Notes under the pieces: model-generated
The model's input: only the letters and a program-made list of their open reading frames with translations
Told to the model about the DNA's origin: nothing
Databases searched by the model: none
Made by a program: the position numbers and the translations under genes
Source of the DNA: JAVBKX01 sp031553835
Lineage (GTDB): Bacteria > Bacteroidota > Bacteroidia > Bacteroidales > Azobacteroidaceae
Reading direction: 5' to 3'
Assembly: GCA_031553835.1 (NCBI GenBank)
Contig: JAVBKX010000023.1
Location: forward strand, 1-64,000
Length of the DNA stretch: 64,000 nucleotides
Shown: positions 33,726 through 41,745 of the stretch, piece after piece
How positions within the stretch are numbered: the first letter of the stretch is position 1
Layout of the letters: the number at the start of each line of letters is the position of its first letter

Positions 33726-34552
33726 AGATTAATTCGTAATTCCAACAGTTGTTTCATTTCCTCTTGCATTTTTTTTGCTTCGTCTTTTGCTGCATCTGCA
33801 AATTTAGTGGAATTATCCGCATAAATAATTTGCCGGGAAGAATTAACCAACAGTCCGCATTGATCGTTCATTCCGTATTTGGCCACATCGGCCAGACTGC
33901 CTCCTTGCGCTCCGACTCCCGGAACGAGTAAAAAATGATGAGGCGCAATTTTGCGGATGTCATGAAACATTTCTCCCCTGGTAGCTCCGACTACATACAT
34001 CATTTGATCGTCGCCGGCCCATTCCTGTGATTTTCGCAGTACTTTTTCAAACAAACGTTCACCATGATTGTCTTCAGTTAGCTGAAAATCAAATGAACCC
34101 TGGTTGGATGTTAAAGCTAAGAGGATAACCCATTTATGGGGATAAATCAGAAACGGTTTGACGCTGTCTTCTCCCATGTATGGGGCGACGGTTACAGCGT
34201 CAAAATCGGAATAATCGAAAATGGCGCGGGCATACATTTCCGAAGTGTTGCCTATATCGCCTCGTTTGGCATCGGCAATGATGAATTGATCCGGATAATT
34301 ATCGCGGATATAAGCCACCGTTTTTTCCAAAGCAACCAATCCTTTTGCTCCTAAACTTTCATAAAAGGCCAAATTGGGTTTATATGCCACGCAATATGGA
34401 GCGGTTGCATCAATAATTGCCTGGTTGAACGCAAAAACAGGATCGGCCTCTTTCAATAAATGTTCGGGAATTTTTTTGATATCTGTATCCAATCCAACAC
34501 AAAGGAAAGATTGCTTTTTTTTGATGTTGTCGAATAATTGTTGTTTAGTCAT
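33707..34552 (-). CDS. pyrF: Orotidine 5'-phosphate decarboxylase
   Basis: 281 residues, the longer type-2 form of the enzyme. It makes UMP, the last step of de novo pyrimidine synthesis. Motifs: FLCVGLDTDIKKIPEHL at the start, AYKPNLAFYE, the catalytic DAKRGDIGNTSEMYA (Asp-Lys-Asp array), and VPGVGAQGGSL for phosphate binding. It is transcribed ahead of the HD hydrolase gene with a 19-base overlap. Confidence 0.97.
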   Translation of the reverse strand: MTKQQLFDNIKKKQSFLCVGLDTDIKKIPEHLLKEADPVFAFNQAIIDATAPYCVAYKPNLAFYESLGAKGLVALEKTVAYIRDNYPDQFIIADAKRGDIGNTSEMYARAIFDYSDFDAVTVAPYMGEDSVKPFLIYPHKWVILLALTSNQGSFDFQLTEDNHGERLFEKVLRKSQEWAGDDQMMYVVGATRGEMFHDIRKIAPHHFLLVPGVGAQGGSLADVAKYGMNDQCGLLVNSSRQIIYADNSTKFADAAKDEAKKMQEEMKQLLELRINLCPNAK

Positions 34553-34594
34553 TATTAAAAATTAAAAAATTAAAACACTTGGAAATTCAATGGG

Positions 34595-35371
34595 TTAAAA
34601 ATAAACATGGAGTCCCAATGACGCATTAACACGGGTTACATCTACATCTTCATCATTAGAATTAATACTTTGTCCTAATGCTTTTATTTTGAAGTTATCG
34701 CAGGAAGAATAAAAAAATCCTAAGTCGCAACCAATGGATAAGTTTTTGATCAGGAAATATTCGGCGCCAACGCTTAAATCCAGTCCGAAAGCCTTGCCTT
34801 TAGCCAATACGACGATATTTTCAGATGAGGTTACAACTGGATAGGGTGAATCTAAAACCATATAAAAAGAGGATTCCCGGAGTTCAAGTTCATCCCGATA
34901 ATGCGTATAACCTAATGAAATAGAGGATGAAATCAACCAGGTCTTTTGCTGATTGATAAAAGATCGGATATTCAGGGCTGGTCCGACATAATTAATATAC
35001 AGCTTTTCATTTGCAGTTAAAAGTATATCGCTGTAACCGCTGACTGGAGGGAAAGTTATGGTGTTTCCTATCGAGGCCTGAGTCGAAAATAAGGAGTATT
35101 TAACCCCGATTCCTACATGTTGATTTAACAGATAGTAAATGTCGGTATTGCCTTGCCATCCCCATTTGAAATCTTTATAAAAATCATTTACCTGCTTAGC
35201 TTCAAAACCGAGAGTTTCCATCCCTTGTTTATCGCGGCCATAATTGGGTAACAGATAGCCTGCGCCACCTGCAATACTTACTCTCCATTTGGCTTGGGAG
35301 TCGTTGTTTGCTTGTTGTCCGAATACAATAATAAAAGGACACAAGAGGCAGATTGTCAAAATTTTTTTCAT
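34595..35371 (-). CDS. Outer-membrane beta-barrel protein
   Basis: 258 residues. The signal peptide ends near IVFGQQ. The mature part begins WRVSIAGGAGYLLPNYG and continues as amphipathic strands (GIGVKYSLFSTQASIG, SISLGYTHYRDE, LDLSVGAEYFL, CDLGFFYSSCDNF), ending in the outer-membrane type ASLGLHVYF. This is a small barrel of unknown function, similar in shape to the barrel at 6246-6992. It lies between prfA and pyrF on the same strand; any link to them is probably only position. Confidence 0.8.
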   Translation of the reverse strand: MKKILTICLLCPFIIVFGQQANNDSQAKWRVSIAGGAGYLLPNYGRDKQGMETLGFEAKQVNDFYKDFKWGWQGNTDIYYLLNQHVGIGVKYSLFSTQASIGNTITFPPVSGYSDILLTANEKLYINYVGPALNIRSFINQQKTWLISSSISLGYTHYRDELELRESSFYMVLDSPYPVVTSSENIVVLAKGKAFGLDLSVGAEYFLIKNLSIGCDLGFFYSSCDNFKIKALGQSINSNDEDVDVTRVNASLGLHVYF

Positions 35372-35397
35372 GTAGTTTTAAAATTAACAATTATCAC

Positions 35398-36483
35398 TTA
35401 TAATTCATTTTCTTTTAATCTTTCTGCATTTTCCACGATAATAAGTTGATCTATTACTCCTTGTATGTCGCCTCCGACAAATGCCGGCAAATTGTAAATC
35501 GTGTAATTAATACGGTGATCGGTGACCCGTCCCTGTGGATAATTGTAGGTGCGGATTTTAGCAGAGCGGTCGCCTGTAGAAACCATCGAGCGTCGTCGTT
35601 GTGTAATAGCATCGGTGTGTTTTTGCAATTCGATATCGTACAATTTCGTACGCAACATTTGTAAAGCCATTTCCCGGTTTTCCATTTGAGAGCGTGTTAC
35701 CTGGCATTGCACCATGATCCCTGTAGGTTTGTGGAAAAGCTGCACTTTGGTCTCTACTTTGTTTACATTTTGTCCTCCGGCGCCGCTGGAGCGTGCTGTT
35801 TGATATTCGAGATCGGCCGGATTTATTTCCACGTCAAATTCTTCGGCCTCCGGCAATACCGCAACTGTAGCTGCCGAGGTATGAACCCGTCCTTGTGTTT
35901 CGGTTACAGGAACTCGTTGTACCCGGTGCACTCCCGATTCATATTTCATGGTTCCATACACATTTTCTCCTTCCACAGAAAAAATAATTTCTTTGAATCC
36001 TCCGATAGTGCCTTCACTGCAACTGGTTACAGAAACTTTCCATCCTTTGGATTCGCAGTATTTCTGATACATTTTAAATAAATCTCCGGCAAAAATGGCC
36101 GCTTCGTCGCCGCCTGTTCCCCCACGGATTTCAACAATTGCATTTTTACAGTCTTCGGGATCGGCCGGAATCAGCAATAGTTTAATTTCTTCTTCTATTT
36201 TCGGGATGAGGGGAATAGAGTTGTCGAGTTCTTCTTTGGCCATTTCCCGCAGTTCGGGATCGGATTCATTTTCCAAAATGGATTTTGCTTCCTCCATTCC
36301 TGCAAGCAATCGGGCATATTCATTTCTCGCCGCAACGATTTTTTCCAGGTCGCGGTATTCCTTGTTTAGTTTCACAAACCGTTTCATGTCTGCAATAACA
36401 GACGGGTCGGTAATGAGCGTACCGATTTCTTCAAACCGGATGGCTAATGTATCAAGTTTTTCCAGTAGGGATGTCTGACTCAT
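35398..36483 (-). CDS. prfA: Peptide chain release factor 1
   Basis: 361 residues. It recognises UAA and UAG stop codons and triggers peptide release. The GGQ motif is in SSGAGGQNVNK, the anticodon-like tripeptide of RF1 is PVT in RVPVTETQGRVHTS, and VEIRGGTGGDEAAIFAGDL marks domain 2. Length and order match RF1, not RF2 (no frameshift site). A -7 box TAATTTTG lies 23 bases before the start (36506-36513). Confidence 0.97.
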   Translation of the reverse strand: MSQTSLLEKLDTLAIRFEEIGTLITDPSVIADMKRFVKLNKEYRDLEKIVAARNEYARLLAGMEEAKSILENESDPELREMAKEELDNSIPLIPKIEEEIKLLLIPADPEDCKNAIVEIRGGTGGDEAAIFAGDLFKMYQKYCESKGWKVSVTSCSEGTIGGFKEIIFSVEGENVYGTMKYESGVHRVQRVPVTETQGRVHTSAATVAVLPEAEEFDVEINPADLEYQTARSSGAGGQNVNKVETKVQLFHKPTGIMVQCQVTRSQMENREMALQMLRTKLYDIELQKHTDAITQRRRSMVSTGDRSAKIRTYNYPQGRVTDHRINYTIYNLPAFVGGDIQGVIDQLIIVENAERLKENEL

Positions 36484-36505
36484 TAATCTTAGTCTAAGTA
36501 GCCTG

Positions 36506-36513
36506 CAAAATTA
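36506..36513 (-). promoter_or_regulatory. -7 element of prfA
   Basis: TAATTTTG on the minus strand, 22 bases before the prfA start codon. No clear -33 element is visible. Confidence 0.45.
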
Positions 36514-36549
36514 CATAAATTTTGTAAACTCAGGATTGGACGGAAACTT

Positions 36550-37287
36550 TTATTCAAGATAAATATTTCTTATTTTCTCAAGATCGACGTTAAGATGATG
36601 GATTAAATAGTTTTCTATACCTCCATACTCCGTATCTATAATGTCAAATGCAGCCTGAAGATACTCGCGACGAGCTTCCATTAATGGAGCTAAGAAAGGA
36701 ATTGACTCAATTAAAGATGCATATTTGTCTTGTAAACAGGTATTGGTCAACAAATAATCTTCGTAAATCGTTTCCCGGTCCACGCCCAGGGCTGATAAAA
36801 ATAAAGCCGCTCCAAATCCGGCGCGATCTTTTCCTGCGGAACAGTGGAATAGGAGAGGAACATTTTCTTTATTCATTAGTATTTGGAAAAATTCCCGATA
36901 TTGTTTTTGATTGTGAGTGACAAAATATTTGTTGCCTTCAATCAATAAAAAAGGCGTCAGATCGGGTGTGATTTTCTGAAAATCAATAATATTTCCGGTT
37001 TCAATGGCTATGAAAAAATGGTGCAGCAACGAGGCTGGAGTTTTATCGGGCGCCACCTGTATTTCATTAGCATCCCTGAAATCGATATATGTTTTAATGG
37101 GAATTTGAGCAAAAAACTTCAGGTCGTCTTCTGTAAGTTGGTTTAAATCGCCGGAACGGAATACTTTTTTCCATTTCACGGTTTTTCCGCCGGCAGCAAA
37201 ATAACCGCCCAGGTCCCGGACATTATAAGCTCCTTCTACCGGCAGTACACGTGTTTCTGTTTGAGTTTGAAATGAATGATTTTGCAT
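36550..37287 (-). CDS. Tyrosine-protein phosphatase (Y_phosphatase3 family)
   Basis: 245 residues, cytoplasmic. The signature HCSAGKDRAGFGAAL holds Cys149 as nucleophile and Arg155. GAYNVRDLGGY near the N terminus and FRSGDLNQLTEDDL are family hallmarks of bacterial IphP/LipA-like phosphatases, which act on phosphotyrosine or phosphoinositides. A C-terminal block with YGGIENYL is also typical. The gene is alone, 66 bases downstream of prfA's start side, with no operon partner. The substrate is unknown. Confidence 0.92.
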   Translation of the reverse strand: MQNHSFQTQTETRVLPVEGAYNVRDLGGYFAAGGKTVKWKKVFRSGDLNQLTEDDLKFFAQIPIKTYIDFRDANEIQVAPDKTPASLLHHFFIAIETGNIIDFQKITPDLTPFLLIEGNKYFVTHNQKQYREFFQILMNKENVPLLFHCSAGKDRAGFGAALFLSALGVDRETIYEDYLLTNTCLQDKYASLIESIPFLAPLMEARREYLQAAFDIIDTEYGGIENYLIHHLNVDLEKIRNIYLE

Positions 37288-37325
37288 ATACTAAAATTAC
37301 AGTTCAAAAGGTAAATCGTCAAAGT

Positions 37326-37403
37326 TAATGAAAATGAAGCACAAAGCCACGAAGTCCGGATGTTAAATTTTCTTTGCCTCTTTGAAATTATTTGCGCATG
37401 AAA
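37326..37403. repeat. Dispersed intergenic repeat, copy 2
   Basis: Upstream of tldD, 37381-37403 (TTTGAAATTATTT then GCGCATGAAA) matches 3190-3212 at 21 of 23 positions. The preceding GCACAAAGCCACGAAG resembles the inverted form of the CTTCGTG...CTTTGTG phrase of copy 1. The ATG inside it opens only a 28-codon frame here. Confidence 0.5.
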
Positions 37404-37490
37404 CAGATAACTTTTTTACGAAGCAATGAGTTTCATAAATTCTTTGTACTTTTGATGCTAATTAAAATGTTTCGGTTAATTTGAAACAGA

Positions 37491-39005
37491 ATGAAAAGAC
37501 GAGATTTTATACTAAAAGGCGGACTGGCAGTTGTCGGATCTGCCGTATTTCCTCAAATGATGTATTCCACAATTACACCATCTAAAGAATCATTGCCGGA
37601 GATGCTGGGTCATTTTGGCGTAAATGAATCCGATTTGAAAAAAGTGATGACTGTTGCTCTTGAAAAGGGCGGAGATTATGCTGATTTATATTTTGAGCAT
37701 ACATTTGACAATTATTTGGGTTTGCAGGATGGAAAAGTAAATCGTACCAGTGCCAATGTGGATTTTGGCGTGGGAATCAGGGTAGTCTATGGAGATCAAA
37801 CCGGTTATGCGTATGTTGAAAATGTCAATTTGGAAGACATGATGAAAGCAGCCCGAACTGCTTCCCGAATTGCCTCCGGTTTGGCCAAAACGCCTCCGGT
37901 GAAAATAGATGAACAAACATTTAAAAATCGCTATCCGATTATTAATTCATGGGAAAATGAATCGGTTCGAAAAAAAATGCCTTACCTGCAAGAACTCAAT
38001 GAAATGATTTTTTCTTTAGATACCCGGGTAACTAAAGTTAATGCTTCGATAAGCGATACCACATCTTATATTTTATATTATAATTCGGAAGGTTTGTTGT
38101 GCCATGATGTTCGTCCGATGGCCATTCTTTCAGCCACATGTATTATGCAACAAGGCGATAAAATAGAAAACGGATACTCGTCGAGGGCGGCGCAAAAAGA
38201 TCCCGGTTTTCTTTCCGAAAAAGTAATGAAAGAATTGGCGGAAGAAGTCGTCTCAAAAGCAGCTTTGCTATTTAATGCCATTAAACCCAAAGGAGGCGAA
38301 ATGCCGGTGGTAATGGGCGCCGGCGGTTCCGGTATCTTGTTGCATGAAGCTATTGGCCACGCATTTGAAGCTGATTTTAACCGAAAAAACATATCTATTT
38401 TTTCAGATAAATTAGGTAAAAAAGTGTGCGATGAACATATCAATGTGGTGGATGATGGTACGATTGATTTTGACCGGGGATCCATTAATTTTGACGATGA
38501 AGGGATTGCCGGACAAAAAACATACATTGTTAAAAATGGTATTTTGAATTCCTACTTGCACGACCGGATCAGCGCTAAATATTACAAGGTTGCTCCAACG
38601 GGCAATGGTCGCCGGGAATCATTCCGTTTCATGCCCATTCCGCGCATGCGCTCTACCTACATGGAAAATGGAAATTACACGGAAGAAGAAATTATTGCAA
38701 GTGTAAAACAAGGCGTTTTTGTTGATAATTTTACCAACGGACAGGTGCAAATCGGAGCAGGCGATTTTACTTTTTTTGTCAAAAGCGGTTACCTCATTGA
38801 AAATGGTAAGTTGACTCAACCGATCAAAGATATTAATATTATTGGCAACGGCCCCAAGGCTTTGGCTGATGTAACGATGGTTGGAAATAACCTGAAAATC
38901 GATCAGGGAGCCTGGACTTGCGGAAAAGATGGGCAAGGCATGGCTGTTTCGCAGGGATTGCCTTCCGTTTTAGTGAAACGACTGACAGTAGGAGGCGAAA
39001 GCTAA
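37491..39005 (+). CDS. tldD: TldD metalloprotease subunit with Tat-like signal
   Basis: 504 residues. TldD and TldE together form a zinc peptidase that trims unfolded or modified peptides. The zinc motif HEAIGH (His285, Glu286, His290) is followed by AFEADFNRK, and TGNGRRESFRFMPIPRMRSTYM is a conserved block. The N terminus begins KRRDFILKGGLAVVGSAVFP, a twin-arginine export signal, so this enzyme is probably periplasmic, unlike cytoplasmic TldD of E. coli. It lies 42 bases before tldE. Confidence 0.92.
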   Translation: MKRRDFILKGGLAVVGSAVFPQMMYSTITPSKESLPEMLGHFGVNESDLKKVMTVALEKGGDYADLYFEHTFDNYLGLQDGKVNRTSANVDFGVGIRVVYGDQTGYAYVENVNLEDMMKAARTASRIASGLAKTPPVKIDEQTFKNRYPIINSWENESVRKKMPYLQELNEMIFSLDTRVTKVNASISDTTSYILYYNSEGLLCHDVRPMAILSATCIMQQGDKIENGYSSRAAQKDPGFLSEKVMKELAEEVVSKAALLFNAIKPKGGEMPVVMGAGGSGILLHEAIGHAFEADFNRKNISIFSDKLGKKVCDEHINVVDDGTIDFDRGSINFDDEGIAGQKTYIVKNGILNSYLHDRISAKYYKVAPTGNGRRESFRFMPIPRMRSTYMENGNYTEEEIIASVKQGVFVDNFTNGQVQIGAGDFTFFVKSGYLIENGKLTQPIKDINIIGNGPKALADVTMVGNNLKIDQGAWTCGKDGQGMAVSQGLPSVLVKRLTVGGES

Positions 39006-39047
39006 AGTTTCAACATCGTAAATTTTCACTTCTAATTTCGTTCAATA

Positions 39048-40367
39048 ATGATTTCTCAAGAATATAAAGAATTAGCCCAATGGGCTTTAAAATACGCCTT
39101 GGAAAAAGGTTGTTCCGATGCCCGGATTGCAGTGTATTCGAGTACTAACAATTCCTTTGAATATAGAGATACTCAATTGGATAAACTGGAACAATCGTCT
39201 AAAAATTCGCTGAATATCCAACTTTTTGTGGAAGGAAAATATGCTTCATATTCAACTAACCGGATGGAAAAGAAAGAATTGGAACGATTTATCGTCCAAG
39301 GGATCGACGCAGCCCGTTTGTTGGAAAAAGATGAATTCAGAAAATTGCCTGATCCGGCTCGATATTATAAAGGAGATGGAAAGGGATTGGATATTTATGA
39401 TTCACAAATCAATACAGTTTCGGTTGACGATAAGATCGCCCTGATTAAGTCGGCTAATGCAGAAGTATATGGCTCGGATCCCCGGCTGATTTCCGTTTCG
39501 TCTAACTACCAGGATGGTACCAGCAATTCATACATGATAGCCAGCAATGGTTTTGAAGGTGAAAGTGAGACCACTTACTACAGCCTTTCTTCTGAAACGG
39601 CGATGAAGGGAGAAGGCGATGCGCGTCCGGCATCTTATTGGTACGATTCGTCTATTTTTTGGGATCGGTTGCAGAAATCCTCCATTTGTAAAACGGCATA
39701 CGAACGGACACTTCGCAAGTTGGGACAGACCAAAATAGAGTCTGGTGTTTATCCGATGTTGGTGGATAATACTCAAATCACCCGTTTACTTTCACCTTTG
39801 GTGTCGGCGATGTCGGGCAGCGCCATTCAACAAAAAAATTCTTTTTTGATCGGAAAATTAGGCGAAATGATCGTGTCTGATAAACTGACTTTAGTAGATG
39901 ATCCACATATTGCGCAGGCAAGAGGAGCACGTTGGTACGATAGTGAAGGTGTTGCTACCCAAAAGAATAATGTGATTGAAAAAGGGGTATTGAATATGTT
40001 TTACATCGATACGTATTATGGGGCAAAAATGGAAGTGGCTCCTACAGTACAATCTCCATCTATTCTGACTTGCCGGGGTGGCGATAAAGATTTAGAACAA
40101 TTGTTGGCTTCGATGGATCGGGGTATTTGGGTAACCGGATTCAATGGCGGCAACAGCAATAGTACTACCGGTGATTTTTCTTTTGGAATTGAAGGTTTTT
40201 TAGTGGAAAACGGAAAGCCGGTCAAACCGTTGAATGAAATGAATATTACCGGCAACTTATTGGCGTTATGGAAAAATATTGTGGAAATAGGAAATGATCC
40301 GCGCACTACTTCATCCTGGAGAATTCCTTCCATTCTGTTTGACGGCGTAAATTTTAGCGGAAAATAA
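39048..40367 (+). CDS. tldE: TldE/PmbA-like peptidase partner
   Basis: 439 residues, homologous to TldD but without the HExxxH zinc site, as expected for TldE (PmbA), which shapes the peptide channel. Conserved pieces: SGSAIQQKNSFLIGKLGE, GVLNMFYIDTYYGAKM and the ending PSILFDGVNFSGK. There is no signal peptide, whereas its partner has a Tat-type one; it could be carried out with TldD as a folded complex. Its stop is eight bases from the convergent mnmA stop, with no terminator. Confidence 0.9.
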   Translation: MISQEYKELAQWALKYALEKGCSDARIAVYSSTNNSFEYRDTQLDKLEQSSKNSLNIQLFVEGKYASYSTNRMEKKELERFIVQGIDAARLLEKDEFRKLPDPARYYKGDGKGLDIYDSQINTVSVDDKIALIKSANAEVYGSDPRLISVSSNYQDGTSNSYMIASNGFEGESETTYYSLSSETAMKGEGDARPASYWYDSSIFWDRLQKSSICKTAYERTLRKLGQTKIESGVYPMLVDNTQITRLLSPLVSAMSGSAIQQKNSFLIGKLGEMIVSDKLTLVDDPHIAQARGARWYDSEGVATQKNNVIEKGVLNMFYIDTYYGAKMEVAPTVQSPSILTCRGGDKDLEQLLASMDRGIWVTGFNGGNSNSTTGDFSFGIEGFLVENGKPVKPLNEMNITGNLLALWKNIVEIGNDPRTTSSWRIPSILFDGVNFSGK

Positions 40368-40375
40368 GCGATTGT

Positions 40376-41452
40376 TCAGATTGCTTCGTCGATAATCATC
40401 CCACTTCCTAAGCAGAGTTTGCACTCATTGTCGTACACAACGCCAAATTGTCCGGCGGCAATCCCCTGGATTTTGTCTTCTGATTCAATCCTGTAAAGGT
40501 CGCCAATCCGGCGGATTTTTCCGAAAGTAAATTCCGGGGTATGACGTATTTTGAACGCGATTGCTTTTTCGCCTTCAAATTCACCCCACGGATCTTGGGT
40601 GATGAAATTAAATCCTTGCAGGTTAATCGTTTTTCCATATTGTGTTTCCGGGTCATAACCATTGGAAACATAGATAATATTCTTGCGTATATCTTTTTTG
40701 ATAACAAACCAGGGCCCTCCGCTTAATCCCAGCCCTTTTCGTTGTCCAATCGTATGAAACCAATAACCTTTGTGATACCCTACTTTTTCTCCGGTTTCCA
40801 GGTTGATAATTTTCCCCTGCCGTTCACCTAAATAGCGGCGGATAAAATCGTTGTAATTGATTTTTCCCAGGAAACAAATCCCTTGACTATCTTTGCGTTG
40901 CGCACTCGGAAGCCCTTGTTGCGCTGCAATCGCACGTACTTCGTTTTTCAACAGATGTCCAATAGGAAACATTAATTTGGAAATTTGCAGGTAATCCACT
41001 TGTCCCAAAAAATAAGTTTGGTCTTTTACCAGATCTTTAGCTGTGGAAAGGAAAATTTTTCCATCCATTTCAGTAGTAGTAGCATAATGTCCGGTCGCAA
41101 TTTTATCAAATTCGTGTCCCCATTTTTGTTCAAAACACCCGAATTTAATCAACTTGTTGCACATCATGTCGGGATTAGGCGTTAAGCCTCGTTTGACAGC
41201 ATCGATAGTGTAGCTTACCACATTTTCCCAGTATTCTTCATGCAACGAAACCACTTCCATTTTGCATCCGTATTTTTTTGCAATGTAAGTCGTAATTTCA
41301 ATATCTTCTTCTGCCGGACAATCAATATATCCGTCTTTGTCTTCCATTCCGATCCTGATATAAAAGATAGCAGGATCATATCCCGCTTCTTTGAGCTGGT
41401 GTACTACGACCGAACTATCTACACCTCCCGATACCAATGCTGCAATTTTCAT
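40376..41452 (-). CDS. mnmA: tRNA-specific 2-thiouridylase
   Basis: 358 residues. It adds sulfur to U34 of tRNAs for Lys, Glu and Gln. The PP-loop motif LVSGGVDSS is near the N terminus, the catalytic Cys pair is found in MCNKLIKFG and KDSQGICFLG, and TGHYATT and GQRKGLGL are typical. Length matches the family. The promoter box ends only five bases from the ATG, so the mRNA may be leaderless. The gene faces tldE at its 3' end and a small membrane protein gene at its 5' end. Confidence 0.96.
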   Translation of the reverse strand: MKIAALVSGGVDSSVVVHQLKEAGYDPAIFYIRIGMEDKDGYIDCPAEEDIEITTYIAKKYGCKMEVVSLHEEYWENVVSYTIDAVKRGLTPNPDMMCNKLIKFGCFEQKWGHEFDKIATGHYATTTEMDGKIFLSTAKDLVKDQTYFLGQVDYLQISKLMFPIGHLLKNEVRAIAAQQGLPSAQRKDSQGICFLGKINYNDFIRRYLGERQGKIINLETGEKVGYHKGYWFHTIGQRKGLGLSGGPWFVIKKDIRKNIIYVSNGYDPETQYGKTINLQGFNFITQDPWGEFEGEKAIAFKIRHTPEFTFGKIRRIGDLYRIESEDKIQGIAAGQFGVVYDNECKLCLGSGMIIDEAI

Positions 41453-41456
41453 ATTA

Positions 41457-41485
41457 CAAAATTACATAATTTATTCGTACTTTTG
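41457..41485. promoter_or_regulatory. Divergent -7 elements for mnmA and the small membrane protein
   Basis: The minus strand has TAATTTTG at 41457-41464 for mnmA; the plus strand has TACTTTTG at 41478-41485 for the gene at 41504. The first lies four bases from the mnmA ATG. No convincing -33 boxes were seen for either. Confidence 0.45.
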
Positions 41486-41503
41486 GGAAATGAAAATATT
41501 AGA

Positions 41504-41713
41504 ATGATGAAGAGACATAAATTAGTTCCATTAGTATTATTGATTTATTTGATTGTCGTCGGTGTGTTTGCCTGGCCGGGCAGAAATCCCGATATTTCTT
41601 ATCTCCAATATGGCATTACCATTGGAGTTACGGTAGTATGTATCGTTGTGCTTTCTTATTTGTTAAAAAAACGGGACGAGACGAGGAAGAAAAACAGGGA
41701 AGGGAAAAAATGA
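41504..41713 (+). CDS. Small single-span membrane protein
   Basis: 69 residues beginning at tandem ATGs (41504 and 41507). There are two hydrophobic stretches: LVPLVLLIYLIVVGVFAW (about 7-24) and ITIGVTVVCIVVLSYLL (about 38-54). The tail KKRDETRKKNREGKK is strongly basic and cytoplasmic. The layout resembles small hypothetical membrane proteins common in Bacteroidales. No function is proposed. It is 32 bases before the GlutaminaseA-like gene. Confidence 0.7.
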   Translation: MMKRHKLVPLVLLIYLIVVGVFAWPGRNPDISYLQYGITIGVTVVCIVVLSYLLKKRDETRKKNREGKK

Positions 41714-41745
41714 CTTTTTTATAAATTTAAATATTTTATTACCTC

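Noticed and set aside
37397..37483. 28-codon frame starting in the dispersed repeat before tldD
   Set aside because: Too short, no homology, and its ATG belongs to the repeat.
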